Positions 1-7,209 of a DNA stretch of 9,759 nt are shown in pieces. The stretch is from NCBI GenBank assembly GCA_900547915.1, contig URIN01000028.1, positions 1 through 9,759 on the forward strand. The letters run 5' to 3'. The notes below the pieces were generated by a model. The model saw only the letters and a list, made by a program, of their open reading frames with translations. It did not search any database and was not told the origin of the DNA. The DNA is from an uncultured Clostridium sp. GTDB taxonomy: Bacteria > Bacillota > Clostridia > Oscillospirales > Acutalibacteraceae. A program made the position numbers and the translations under genes. Numbering within the stretch: the stretch's first letter is position 1; each line of letters begins with the position of its first letter.

Positions 1-47
1 GAGATAGGAGTCCGTCTCGTGGGCTCGGAGATGTGTATAAGAGACAG
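1..47 (+). other. Illumina Nextera i7 adapter (sequencing artefact)
   Basis: Bases 1-5 (GAGAT) match the end of the P7 primer. Bases 6-13 (AGGAGTCC) match the Nextera N705 index as written in the adapter. Bases 14-28 (GTCTCGTGGGCTCGG) plus 29-47 (AGATGTGTATAAGAGACAG) are the complete Nextera read-2 transposase end. The parts are contiguous and in library order, so this is untrimmed adapter at a contig end, not genome. Genomic sequence begins at base 48. The adapter is open in the frame of the first gene and yields a spurious N-terminus containing MCIRDS. Confidence 0.98.
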
Positions 48-51
48 CCTT

Positions 52-1974
52 ATGAGCGAAAAAGATCTTAATAATGAATTGGACGAAAACTTAAACAAAG
101 AAAACCAGGATTATCCCGCTACTGAAAAACTTGATAATGAGGAAAAGGATAAATCCAATAATCAAACTACCGCTGACAATAGCGCTGAAACTGCTTCACT
201 CGAAGATGATGAAGTAGATCTCAAATCACACCCTGTTGAGTATGAGAAAAACGATAACTGGAAGTTTGATGCAAGTGCTCCTGCTGCTGAAAACAGCGTG
301 CTCAATGGTGTTGACGGCGTTGAGTTCGAATTTGACAGCACTGAGCAGAACAAACCTCAGACACCGGACGGAGAAGTTGTTACTGAGATAAAATCCCAGA
401 ATATCGTTGTAAAGAAAGAGCAGTTGTCTGTGATACTGTCATCAATTCTTGCGGTTATCATTATAGCTGTGCTTGTGCTTCTCGGCGTTCGTTATTACAC
501 TGTGCCTAACAGCAATGAAAAAATGAACCCAGGAAATGTGGCAATGACTGTTGGAGATATCGATGTCTCAGTGGGCTTGTATAACTATTACTATGACAGT
601 ATTGTGTATGAATATACTTACTACGCAAATTATGGTTATTATGACCTTGATTCTTCAACTGATTTCTCAAAACAGTATACTACTGATGAGGACGGAAACA
701 AAGTCTCTTGGCTTGATATGTTTACTGAGACCACCACTAAGAGAATTAAACTTAATACAATGTATTATGAAAAAGGCCTTGAAGCTGGAATAACTCTTAC
801 GGATGAACAAAAAGAAGAGATAGAATCACAGCTCGATATGGTAAAAGAAAGTGCTTCTTCGGCAGGCATGAGCGCTAACGAGTATGCAGAAGAAACATTC
901 GGTGCTCACTGCGGCCTTGAAACACTGCGCAAGTATATGGAGCAGTATTATATTGCCGGCACCTATTATAATCAGTACTGCATCACCGAAAGACCTACAG
1001 ATGAAGAAATAGACACATATTTTACAGAGCATGAGGACGATTATAAATCCTGTTCTTACGCGCTTATCGAGTTGAATTACGATTCTACAGATGAAACCAC
1101 AAAGCAGAAGAGTATCGATACGGCAAAACAGTACATGTCCCAAATTACTGATGTAGATTCTATGCGTGCTCTCGTTCCGGAGGCTTGTGCTGATCTTATT
1201 GACCGCTTTATTTCCGCAGGATATTTTGATACTGAGGAAGAGGCAATTACCGCTCTGAGCGAATCAATAGAAGCAACATCGGCAAGAACTGATATCAAGA
1301 GTTCTTTCGGAGACGATATTGCAGACTGGATGTTCAGTGAGGATAATGCAGTCGGAAGCACTAACTATTATGTAAATGAAGATGTGGGTGTAATCGATGT
1401 AATCCTTAAAACCAGTCAGCCGTTCCTTGAGGAAGGCAACAATGTTTATTCCGTACGCCATATTCTTGTAATGCCTGAGTCTGAAGACGGCAGCACAGAT
1501 TCAACCGGTCAGACTGAATATACAGATGAACAGTGGGCAGCTGCTTATGATAAAGCACAGCAGATACTTGCAGAATATAACAAAGGCGATAAAACAGAGC
1601 TTTCATTTGCTCTTCTTGCAGAGAAATACAGCGATGATACAGAGTCTACTTCGGCAGGTTCAAGCGGACTTTACGGCGGTGCTTATGAGAATATTACTCC
1701 CGGTTCGTCAACAGAGAATTTTGAAAATTGGGCGCTCGATTCTACTCGTAAATACGGAGATGTCGATATTGTTAAGACGGAATTCGGCTATCATATAATG
1801 TTCTTTATTTCTTACGTACCGAATTATATGTATACTGCCCAGCAGGATTGTCTCAACGAAAAAACTCTTAAACTTCTCGATTCAACTAAGCTTGAAACCG
1901 GTCTGGGTATGAAAAATGTAAATTATGCGTCACCTGACAGTGCTTATGTCGCAAAGCAGAGCTCATCGCAGTAA
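52..1974 (+). CDS. Membrane-anchored parvulin-type peptidyl-prolyl isomerase (PrsA/SurA-like), paralogue 1
   Basis: Predicted extracellular foldase of 640 residues that would catalyse cis-trans isomerisation of prolyl bonds in exported proteins. Residues 1-125 are acidic, low-complexity and presumably cytoplasmic. Residues about 126-147 form one strongly hydrophobic segment followed by RYY, read as a signal anchor. There is no lipobox cysteine, unlike classical PrsA. A SurA-N-like helical region follows, starting with a very Tyr-rich stretch (177-197). The parvulin domain runs from VRHILV (468-473) to GYHIMFF (579-585), with SGLYGG at 538-543. The start at 52 is chosen because everything upstream of 48 is adapter and because MSEKDLNNEL resembles the N-terminus of the downstream paralogue (MAKKDLNEDI). 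The native RBS is missing, so a start further upstream in the genome cannot be excluded. Whether this subfamily is an active isomerase or only a chaperone cannot be told from sequence. Confidence 0.85.
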   Translation: MSEKDLNNELDENLNKENQDYPATEKLDNEEKDKSNNQTTADNSAETASLEDDEVDLKSHPVEYEKNDNWKFDASAPAAENSVLNGVDGVEFEFDSTEQNKPQTPDGEVVTEIKSQNIVVKKEQLSVILSSILAVIIIAVLVLLGVRYYTVPNSNEKMNPGNVAMTVGDIDVSVGLYNYYYDSIVYEYTYYANYGYYDLDSSTDFSKQYTTDEDGNKVSWLDMFTETTTKRIKLNTMYYEKGLEAGITLTDEQKEEIESQLDMVKESASSAGMSANEYAEETFGAHCGLETLRKYMEQYYIAGTYYNQYCITERPTDEEIDTYFTEHEDDYKSCSYALIELNYDSTDETTKQKSIDTAKQYMSQITDVDSMRALVPEACADLIDRFISAGYFDTEEEAITALSESIEATSARTDIKSSFGDDIADWMFSEDNAVGSTNYYVNEDVGVIDVILKTSQPFLEEGNNVYSVRHILVMPESEDGSTDSTGQTEYTDEQWAAAYDKAQQILAEYNKGDKTELSFALLAEKYSDDTESTSAGSSGLYGGAYENITPGSSTENFENWALDSTRKYGDVDIVKTEFGYHIMFFISYVPNYMYTAQQDCLNEKTLKLLDSTKLETGLGMKNVNYASPDSAYVAKQSSSQ

Positions 1975-1993
1975 TAAAATTTTTCTTGTAATA

Positions 1994-2022
1994 TTGTGCA
2001 AATTAGTGTAAAATGATATACA
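1994..2022 (+). promoter_or_regulatory. Candidate sigma-A promoter of the second parvulin gene
   Basis: A TTGTGC -35 (1994-1999), a 17-nt spacer and a TATACA -10 (2017-2022) preceded by TG at 2014-2015 give an extended -10 element. Transcription would start near 2029, about 25 nt before the ATG. An alternative pair is TTGTAA (1986-1991), 17 nt, TAAAAT (2009-2014). No terminator is visible after the upstream gene, so read-through is also likely. Confidence 0.5.
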
Positions 2023-2041
2023 AACAAATTCATTTTTAGGT

Positions 2042-2046
2042 AAGGA
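2042..2046 (+). promoter_or_regulatory. Shine-Dalgarno site deciding the start at 2055
   Basis: AAGGA at 2042-2046 lies 8 nt before the ATG at 2055. The alternative in-frame ATG at 2046 overlaps this motif and has only a bare AGG (2038-2040) upstream. Confidence 0.6.
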
Positions 2047-2054
2047 TGAAGAAA

Positions 2055-3914
2055 ATGGCTAAAAAAGACTTAAATGAGGATATTCTGAGCGGAGGTTCAA
2101 TATCCGGTTCGGAAAAAAAGAAAAAGAGCGCTTCCAAAGCGGCTATGCTTGAAAAGAAAGCAAAGAAAACCGCTGATAAAAGAGCTAAACTTGAAAAAGA
2201 GATAAAAGATCTCAGGGAAAAGCGCGATTCCGAAACGGATGAAAAAGCAAAAGCAGCGCTCAGCAAAAAAATAGATGCCGCAAAAAATAAGATTGATGCT
2301 CTGAACGGCAAAAAAAGCGGTGTCTCAAATAATCAGTTAAGAGTTATCAAAAGTGTTATAGCAGTTGTTATCGTTATTGCTTTGCTTGTTGCTTATGTAG
2401 CCACAGGCACAGTCCGCAAAGGCTTTATCCATTCAACACTTCAGTGGACTACCGGTATTACTGCCGCAACGATAGAGGACCAAGAGGGAGAAAAAATCAA
2501 TATCCCTGTTTCCACATTCAACTTCTATTTTGCAAATGCTTATAATCAGCTTATGTCCACTCAGCAGACTTATGAGCAGTATGGCATAAGCCTTGAGGAC
2601 AATAATTTGGATGTTGATTTTGACATCCCGCTTTCAGACCAGACCACCACTAATGAAGATGGCGAGGTCGTTACATGGCTTGAATATCTTTATGAGCAGG
2701 TGCTTGATAGTATCAAGACTACTTATATGTATTATAATGAGGCTGTTAAGGCTAACGGCGGCGAAGAACCTGAAATTACCGATGAGCAGAAATCTGAACT
2801 TGAGGATACACTCAGCCAGTATAAGGAAACAGCAGAAAGCTATGGTTACACTCTTTCCGGATATCTTGTTCAGGCAATGGGTAAGGGTGTAAATGAAACC
2901 GTATTCCGCCGTGAATCAAAAATTTCCTATATCGCTCAGAACTATCAGTCCGAAATGAGCGACACTATAACTGAAAAAGAGTACACAGACTCAGATCTTC
3001 AGACATACCTTGATTCAAATATTGATGATTTTGAAGCTGTAAGCATCAGAATTTTCGAAGCTGGCAGCGAGGATGACGCTATTGCTTTCAAGAATGCTCT
3101 CAGAAGTGACGGATCAAATTTCACTGATTTGTGCGTTAAGTACAGTGAAGATACTCCTTATAACAGCGAATATTATGCTCAGGATGAAGCTTCAACAAAG
3201 CTTTATGCAACAAGGTCTATTCTTCAGAATGCAGGTTATGCTATAGCAACAGCTGATCACAACCACGAAGACGGTTCAGAGCACAGTGATGATGAAACTC
3301 TTGAATATCCCGGACTTGACTGGCTCTTCAGTTCAGACCGTAAGGCAGGCGATATCTACCAGTATTCAACATCTGTTGTTTATGTTCTTGAACCTGCAGC
3401 AGTACCTGAAGCTTCAAGCGTAAATGTTCGTCATATTCTTATCGCTCCTGAAACGGATGATGATTCAACAGACAAGACAAGCGCAACCGCAGAACAGTGG
3501 GCAACAGCTCTTGCAGCAGCTCAGAACATCGTAAACGAGTTCAATTCCGGTGACAAGAGTGAGGATAGCTTCGCTCAGCTTGCTACTGAAAATACAACAG
3601 ATACAGGCTCAGCATCAAACGGCGGCCTTTATGAGAACGTTGTTCCCGGCCAGATGGTAGATGCTTTTGAGACTTGGGCACTTGATCCTGACCGCAAGAC
3701 CGGTGATGTTGATATAGTACAGACCAATTACGGTTATCATATTATGTACTTTGTAGGCGATACAGGTACTCCAATCTGGAAAATAAATGCTGAATCGGCG
3801 ATCTCTTCCGAAGATGCAAATTCAGCTGCGGATGAGCTTGATGAAGCTTACACAATTAATATGAATTGGTACGGCAAATTCTATGTTGAAAAGGATACTG
3901 ACATAGATTCATAA
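2055..3914 (+). CDS. Membrane-anchored parvulin-type peptidyl-prolyl isomerase (PrsA/SurA-like), paralogue 2
   Basis: Predicted extracellular foldase of 619 residues with the same layout as its upstream neighbour. Residues 1-90 are very Lys/Glu-rich and probably a cytoplasmic coiled coil. Residues about 99-117 are the single transmembrane anchor, with no lipobox. A SurA-N-like helical region follows, sharing with paralogue 1 a pattern of Trp-Leu, a TMYY/YMYY motif and an [E/L]TDEQK segment. The parvulin domain runs from VRHILIAP (458-465) to GYHIMYF (560-566). A His/acid-rich stretch sits at 400-414. The start at 2055 is preferred over 2046 (three residues longer) because of its better RBS spacing and because MAKKDLNEDI lines up with the N-terminus of paralogue 1. 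The pair looks like an old tandem duplication, well diverged outside the motifs. Paralogous division of clients is inference. Confidence 0.88.
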   Translation: MAKKDLNEDILSGGSISGSEKKKKSASKAAMLEKKAKKTADKRAKLEKEIKDLREKRDSETDEKAKAALSKKIDAAKNKIDALNGKKSGVSNNQLRVIKSVIAVVIVIALLVAYVATGTVRKGFIHSTLQWTTGITAATIEDQEGEKINIPVSTFNFYFANAYNQLMSTQQTYEQYGISLEDNNLDVDFDIPLSDQTTTNEDGEVVTWLEYLYEQVLDSIKTTYMYYNEAVKANGGEEPEITDEQKSELEDTLSQYKETAESYGYTLSGYLVQAMGKGVNETVFRRESKISYIAQNYQSEMSDTITEKEYTDSDLQTYLDSNIDDFEAVSIRIFEAGSEDDAIAFKNALRSDGSNFTDLCVKYSEDTPYNSEYYAQDEASTKLYATRSILQNAGYAIATADHNHEDGSEHSDDETLEYPGLDWLFSSDRKAGDIYQYSTSVVYVLEPAAVPEASSVNVRHILIAPETDDDSTDKTSATAEQWATALAAAQNIVNEFNSGDKSEDSFAQLATENTTDTGSASNGGLYENVVPGQMVDAFETWALDPDRKTGDVDIVQTNYGYHIMYFVGDTGTPIWKINAESAISSEDANSAADELDEAYTINMNWYGKFYVEKDTDIDS

Positions 3915-3927
3915 TTAATTAAATTCA

Positions 3928-3951
3928 GGGGGCTGCTTTGCGGTCCCCTTT
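3928..3951 (+). terminator. Short hairpin after the second parvulin gene (weak terminator or processing site)
   Basis: GGGGGCTGC (3928-3936) pairs with GCGGTCCCC (3940-3948) across a TTT loop, giving nine base pairs including two G-U wobbles. Only TTT follows before GC-rich sequence resumes, so termination is probably partial. It starts 13 nt after the stop codon. Confidence 0.5.
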
Positions 3952-3992
3952 GCCTGCATTATAATATTGCAGCAAAAAAGGAGGGCAGCCGT

Positions 3993-4220
3993 ATGGGCTC
4001 GAATGATATTGAAGTCTTAAAGGAGCAGATCTCGCGCCTTATGGCGGCTCTTGAAGACGTTAACTTTGAATGTCAGCGCCTTGAAATTATTAATTCAAAT
4101 CTCGATTTTCAATTAAAAGAGGCAAACAGGGAATTGAATCAGAATATTGCCGTTTTACAGGCACTTGAAGAGGAAAACGAATCCCTGAAAATGCGTCTGC
4201 GTGAATCGGAGGAAAAGTAA
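3993..4220 (+). CDS. Small coiled-coil protein of unknown function
   Basis: A 75-residue acidic protein that I do not recognise. Nearly the whole chain has heptad-like spacing of Leu/Ile/Val with many Glu, Lys, Gln and Asn residues, so it should be one long helix forming a parallel or antiparallel coiled coil. It contains one Cys, in the sequence NFECQ. There is no transmembrane segment or signal peptide, so it is expected in the cytoplasm. Translation is well supported by a full Shine-Dalgarno AAGGAGG (3978-3984), 8 nt before the ATG. The stop is 3 nt before the start of the fumarase-beta-like gene, so the two are almost certainly co-transcribed and translationally coupled. A scaffold or cell-division-type (ZapB-like) role is possible by shape only; I do not assign it. 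Confidence 0.8.
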   Translation: MGSNDIEVLKEQISRLMAALEDVNFECQRLEIINSNLDFQLKEANRELNQNIAVLQALEEENESLKMRLRESEEK

Positions 4221-4223
4221 TTT

Positions 4224-4751
4224 ATGGAATATAAACTGAATTCATCGCAGCTTCGTGAGTATGCCCCTATTCTTAAGGCAGGGGACAGAGTTGTTCTATC
4301 AGGAGTTGTATATACCGCAAGAGATGCCGCTCATAAAAGAATAGTCGCAGCTCTCGAAAAAGGAGAAAAACTTCCGTTTGATTTAAAGGATGCCGCTGTA
4401 TATTATGCCGGCCCAACACCTGCACCGGAGGGACTTGCTGTCGGTGCGTGCGGCCCAACCACTTCAGGCAGAATGGATGTTTTCGCGCCGCTTCTTCTTG
4501 ATAACGGTCTTGCCGCTATGATTGGTAAGGGCGAAAGAAATAAGGAAGTCTGTGATTCAATTGAAAAGAATAAAGCCGTTTATCTCTGCGCTATAGGCGG
4601 CGCAGGTGCGCTTGCTTCAAAATGTATAAAGGAGTGTGAGGTCATTGCTTATGATGATCTGGGGTGTGAATCCGTAAAACGCCTCCTTTTCAAGGATTTT
4701 CCTCTTACTGTAGCCATTGATTGCAGCGGCGGAAATGTTTTCGAACATTGA
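4224..4751 (+). CDS. Fumarate hydratase / L(+)-tartrate dehydratase beta-type subunit (class I fumarase C-terminal domain)
   Basis: A 175-residue protein covering a complete beta domain of iron-sulfur class I hydro-lyases, which in partnership with an alpha subunit interconvert fumarate and malate or dehydrate tartrate. Family motifs are present in order: LKAGDRVVLSG (17-27), TARDAAHKR (31-39), GPTTSGRMD (77-85), KAVYLCAIGGAGAL (117-130), DDLGCES (144-150) and DFPLTVAID (158-166). Length is normal for the family. The alpha subunit, which carries the 4Fe-4S cluster and is usually encoded directly upstream, is not in this window; a coiled-coil gene occupies that position. The RBS is GGAGG (4208-4212), 11 nt before the ATG and inside the upstream gene. 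The last codons overlap a TTGACA promoter element. Substrate (fumarate, tartrate or another hydroxy acid) cannot be fixed from the beta subunit alone. Confidence 0.88.
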   Translation: MEYKLNSSQLREYAPILKAGDRVVLSGVVYTARDAAHKRIVAALEKGEKLPFDLKDAAVYYAGPTPAPEGLAVGACGPTTSGRMDVFAPLLLDNGLAAMIGKGERNKEVCDSIEKNKAVYLCAIGGAGALASKCIKECEVIAYDDLGCESVKRLLFKDFPLTVAIDCSGGNVFEH

Positions 4752-4775
4752 CAAAATTCGACTTTTATATAAAAT
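4748..4775 (+). promoter_or_regulatory. Candidate promoter P1 for pflB-pflA
   Basis: A perfect TTGACA -35 (4748-4753), a 16-nt spacer and a TAAAAT -10 (4770-4775). The -35 overlaps the stop codon of the fumarase-beta-like gene. Transcription would start near 4782, giving a leader of about 175 nt that includes the whole inverted repeat at 4786-4844. Confidence 0.55.
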
Positions 4776-4785
4776 CAATAAAAAG

Positions 4786-4844
4786 CACCTTTTAAACTTT
4801 CTATTGTTATAGATATTTACTATTGCATTTGAGTTTAAAAGGTG
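4786..4844. repeat. Perfect 13-bp inverted repeat with 33-nt spacer upstream of pflB
   Basis: CACCTTTTAAACT (4786-4798) and AGTTTAAAAGGTG (4832-4844) are exact reverse complements. The spacer holds a smaller hairpin, TCTAT-TGTT-ATAGA (4800-4813). In RNA from P1 the whole element would fold. In DNA the right arm lies exactly between the -35 and the extended -10 of P2. The sequence after the right arm is TTATTATAATT, not a true T-tract, so a simple terminator is unlikely. It may be an operator, an attenuator or an RNA stabiliser. Confidence 0.75.
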
Positions 4845-4854
4845 TTATTATAAT
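4823..4854 (+). promoter_or_regulatory. Candidate promoter P2 for pflB-pflA
   Basis: TTGCAT (4823-4828), a 17-nt spacer and TATTAT (4846-4851) preceded by TG at 4843-4844 form an extended -10 promoter. A perfect TATAAT (4849-4854) overlaps it but has no good -35 at standard spacing. The start site would be near 4858-4861. Confidence 0.5.
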
Positions 4855-4861
4855 TATCCAA

Positions 4862-4877
4862 GTTAGCACTTGCTAAC
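4862..4877. promoter_or_regulatory. 16-bp dyad just downstream of P2, possible operator or 5' hairpin
   Basis: GTTAGCA (4862-4868), CT and TGCTAAC (4871-4877) form a perfect palindrome with a 2-bp centre. It lies at about +1 to +20 relative to P2, a usual operator position. In RNA it would fold as a 6-bp stem with an ACTT loop near the 5' end. The regulator is not identifiable from the window. Confidence 0.5.
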
Positions 4878-4916
4878 CATATATAGGGTGTTCAGCACTC
4901 ATAACCACTAAATATT

Positions 4917-4928
4917 CGGCTTTTGCCG
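4917..4928 (+). other. Small hairpin in the pflB leader
   Basis: CGGC (4917-4920) and GCCG (4925-4928) flank a TTTT loop, 17 nt upstream of the pflB Shine-Dalgarno site (AGGAGG, 4946-4951). The stem is short. Its effect on translation is unknown. Confidence 0.3.
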
Positions 4929-4956
4929 CAAATTTTAAATCATTCAGGAGGTTAAA

Positions 4957-7209
4957 ATGACTGATTTTAAACAGTGGAACGGATTTGAAGGCCGCATCTG
5001 GAAAGAAGAGGTCAATGTCCGTGATTTCATTCAGAAAAACTATGAGCCTTATGACGGCGATGAGTCTTTCTTAGCCGGTCCTACAGAAGCAACCGACAAA
5101 CTCTGGGGTATACTTCAGAAACTTCAGAAGGAAGAGCGTGCAAAGAACGGCGTTCTTGATATGGAAACAGAGGTTGTTTCATCACTTACTTCTTACGGCC
5201 CCGGTTATATAAGCGAGGAAACAAAGGATCTTGAGCAGATCGTTGGTTTGCAGACAGATAAGCCCCTTAAAAGAGCATTTATGCCTTTCGGCGGCATAAA
5301 GATGGCAGAGCAGTCTTGCGAAACTTACGGTTACAAACCTAATCCGGAACTTCACAAAATATTCACTGAGTACAGCAGAACACATAACCAGGCTGTTTTT
5401 GATGCTTATACTCCGGAAATGAAAAAAGCTCGTCACAATAAGATCATTACCGGTCTTCCGGATACATACGGCAGAGGCAGAATCGTAGGTGACTACCGCC
5501 GTGTTGCTCTTTACGGAATTGATTTCCTTATCGAGGAGAAGGAAAAGGATTTCGCAAACTGCGGCGATGGTACTATGACTGATGACGTTATCCGCCTTCG
5601 TGAAGAGATCAGAATGCAGATAAACGCATTAAAAGGCATGAAAGAAATGGCTAAGATTTATGGCTATGATATTTCTCAGCCTGCTTCAAACGCGAAAGAA
5701 GCTGCTCAGTGGCTCTATTTCGGTTATCTTGCCGCTATCAAAACTCAGAACGGCGCTGCAATGAGTGTCGGCAGAATTTCAACCTTCCTTGATATATATT
5801 TCCAGCGTGATCTTAAAAACGGCGTTCTTACCGAGAGTGAGGCGCAGGAGATCATTGACCATATGACAATGAAATTCCGTATGGTTAAATTCGCTCGTAT
5901 CCCTTCATACAACCAGCTCTTCAGCGGTGACCCGGTATGGGCAACTCTTGAAGTAGGCGGTATCGGAATGGACGGCAGATCAATGGTAACAAAGACCGAC
6001 TACCGTTTCCTTCATACTCTTGAGAACATGGGTCCATCACCTGAACCCAACCTTACAGTGCTTTATTCAAGCGCTCTTCCCGAGCAGTTTAAGAAGTATG
6101 CTGCCGAGATCTCTATCAGAACAAGTTCTATCCAGTATGAAAACGATGATGTCATGAAACCTGTATGGGGCGATGATTATTCTATCTGCTGCTGCGTATC
6201 TGCAACACAGACCGGTAAAGAAATGCAGTTCTTCGGCGCTCGCGCAAACCTTGCTAAGTGCCTGCTTTATGCAATAAACGGCGGTGTTGATGTTAAAACA
6301 CGTGACCAGGTTGCACCTGCTTACGCTCCTATCACAAGCGAGTATCTTGATTATGATGAAGTAGTTAAAAAGTATCTTGTTATGATGGATTGGCTTGCAG
6401 GCCTTTATGTAAATACTCTTAATCTTATCCAGTATATGCACGACAAGTATTATTATGAGGCTGCTGAAATGGCTCTCATTGATACTGATGTTCGCCGCAC
6501 ATTCGCAACAGGTATCGCAGGTTTCTCTCATGTTGTTGACTCCCTCAGCGCTATCAAATACGCTAAGGTAAAGACCGTAAGAGATGAAACAGGTATCGTT
6601 GTTGATTATGAGACAGAGGGCGATTTCCCGAGATACGGCAACGATGATGACCGTGCAGATGAAATTGCTGTATGGCTTCTCAAGACATTCCTTGAGATGA
6701 TTAAGCGCCGTCATACTTATCGTAATTCAGAGCCTACAACATCTATTCTTACTATTACTTCAAACGTTGTATACGGCAAGGCAACAGGCAGTATGCCTGA
6801 CGGCAGACCTGCCGGAGCTCCGCTTTCACCCGGTGCAAACCCAAGCTACGGAGCAGAGCAGAATGGTCTTCTTGCTTCGCTCAACTCTGTAGCTAAGCTT
6901 CCGTATCATTGGGCGCTTGACGGTATTTCAAATACACAGACAATCAATCCTGATGCTCTTGGTCATAATGAAGAAGAGCAGTCAAACAACCTTGTTCAGG
7001 TTATGGACGGTTACTTTGACCAGGGTGCGCATCATCTTAATGTAAACGTATTCGGCAAGGAAAAACTCCTTGACGCAATGGAGCATCCCGAGAAAGAAGA
7101 GTATGCAAACTTCACAATCCGCGTTTCGGGATATGCTGTTAAGTTTATAGATCTTACTCGCGAACAGCAGCTTGATGTTATTTCTCGTACCTGCCATGAC
7201 AGAATGTAA
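4957..7209 (+). CDS. pflB: Pyruvate formate-lyase (formate C-acetyltransferase)
   Basis: A glycyl radical enzyme of 750 residues that cleaves pyruvate with CoA to acetyl-CoA and formate, the main oxygen-sensitive pyruvate route in mixed-acid fermentation; cytoplasmic. Full-length against the roughly 760-residue E. coli PflB. The catalytic Cys pair lies in SICCCVS: by alignment to E. coli (AIACCVS) Cys412-Cys413 are catalytic, and Cys411 is an extra Cys where E. coli has Ala. The conserved [12 protein letters not shown] follows at 423-434. The glycyl radical site is Gly725 in RVSGYAVKF (722-730), close to the C-terminus as expected. The pyruvate formate-lyase N-terminal region, including [10 protein letters not shown] (109-118), is intact. 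The start at 4957 has AGGAGG 5 nt upstream. The gene overlaps pflA by 14 nt. Control is probably from the elaborate leader at 4748-4928. Confidence 0.98.
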   Translation: MTDFKQWNGFEGRIWKEEVNVRDFIQKNYEPYDGDESFLAGPTEATDKLWGILQKLQKEERAKNGVLDMETEVVSSLTSYGPGYISEETKDLEQIVGLQTDKPLKRAFMPFGGIKMAEQSCETYGYKPNPELHKIFTEYSRTHNQAVFDAYTPEMKKARHNKIITGLPDTYGRGRIVGDYRRVALYGIDFLIEEKEKDFANCGDGTMTDDVIRLREEIRMQINALKGMKEMAKIYGYDISQPASNAKEAAQWLYFGYLAAIKTQNGAAMSVGRISTFLDIYFQRDLKNGVLTESEAQEIIDHMTMKFRMVKFARIPSYNQLFSGDPVWATLEVGGIGMDGRSMVTKTDYRFLHTLENMGPSPEPNLTVLYSSALPEQFKKYAAEISIRTSSIQYENDDVMKPVWGDDYSICCCVSATQTGKEMQFFGARANLAKCLLYAINGGVDVKTRDQVAPAYAPITSEYLDYDEVVKKYLVMMDWLAGLYVNTLNLIQYMHDKYYYEAAEMALIDTDVRRTFATGIAGFSHVVDSLSAIKYAKVKTVRDETGIVVDYETEGDFPRYGNDDDRADEIAVWLLKTFLEMIKRRHTYRNSEPTTSILTITSNVVYGKATGSMPDGRPAGAPLSPGANPSYGAEQNGLLASLNSVAKLPYHWALDGISNTQTINPDALGHNEEEQSNNLVQVMDGYFDQGAHHLNVNVFGKEKLLDAMEHPEKEEYANFTIRVSGYAVKFIDLTREQQLDVISRTCHDRM

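Noticed and set aside
19..51. N-terminal extension of the first foldase beginning MGSEMCIRDS
   Set aside because: It is a translation of Nextera adapter sequence, not of genomic DNA.
4786..4856. Simple intrinsic terminator for the fumarase-beta gene
   Set aside because: The 33-nt loop, AT-rich stem and lack of a continuous T-tract make it a poor terminator, and promoter elements overlap it.
4862..4877. CIRCE/HrcA heat-shock operator
   Set aside because: TTAGCACT matches one CIRCE half-site, but the required 9-nt spacer and GAGTGCTAA half are absent; the dyad centre is only 2 bp.
4752..4956. pfl-type (ZTP) riboswitch upstream of pflB
   Set aside because: The motif is known from pfl leaders, but the conserved G/C-rich core and pseudoknot are not recognisable in this very AT-rich leader.
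6067..6714. A 215-codon open frame on the minus strand within pflB
   Set aside because: It lies entirely antisense to the highly conserved PflB catalytic region; its composition (poly-Ile, Cys-rich) and lack of recognisable motifs fit a shadow of sense codon bias.
7172..7195. Longer pflA start giving MMLFLVPA at the N-terminus
   Set aside because: No better RBS, deeper overlap with pflB, and the added residues have no counterpart in known activases.
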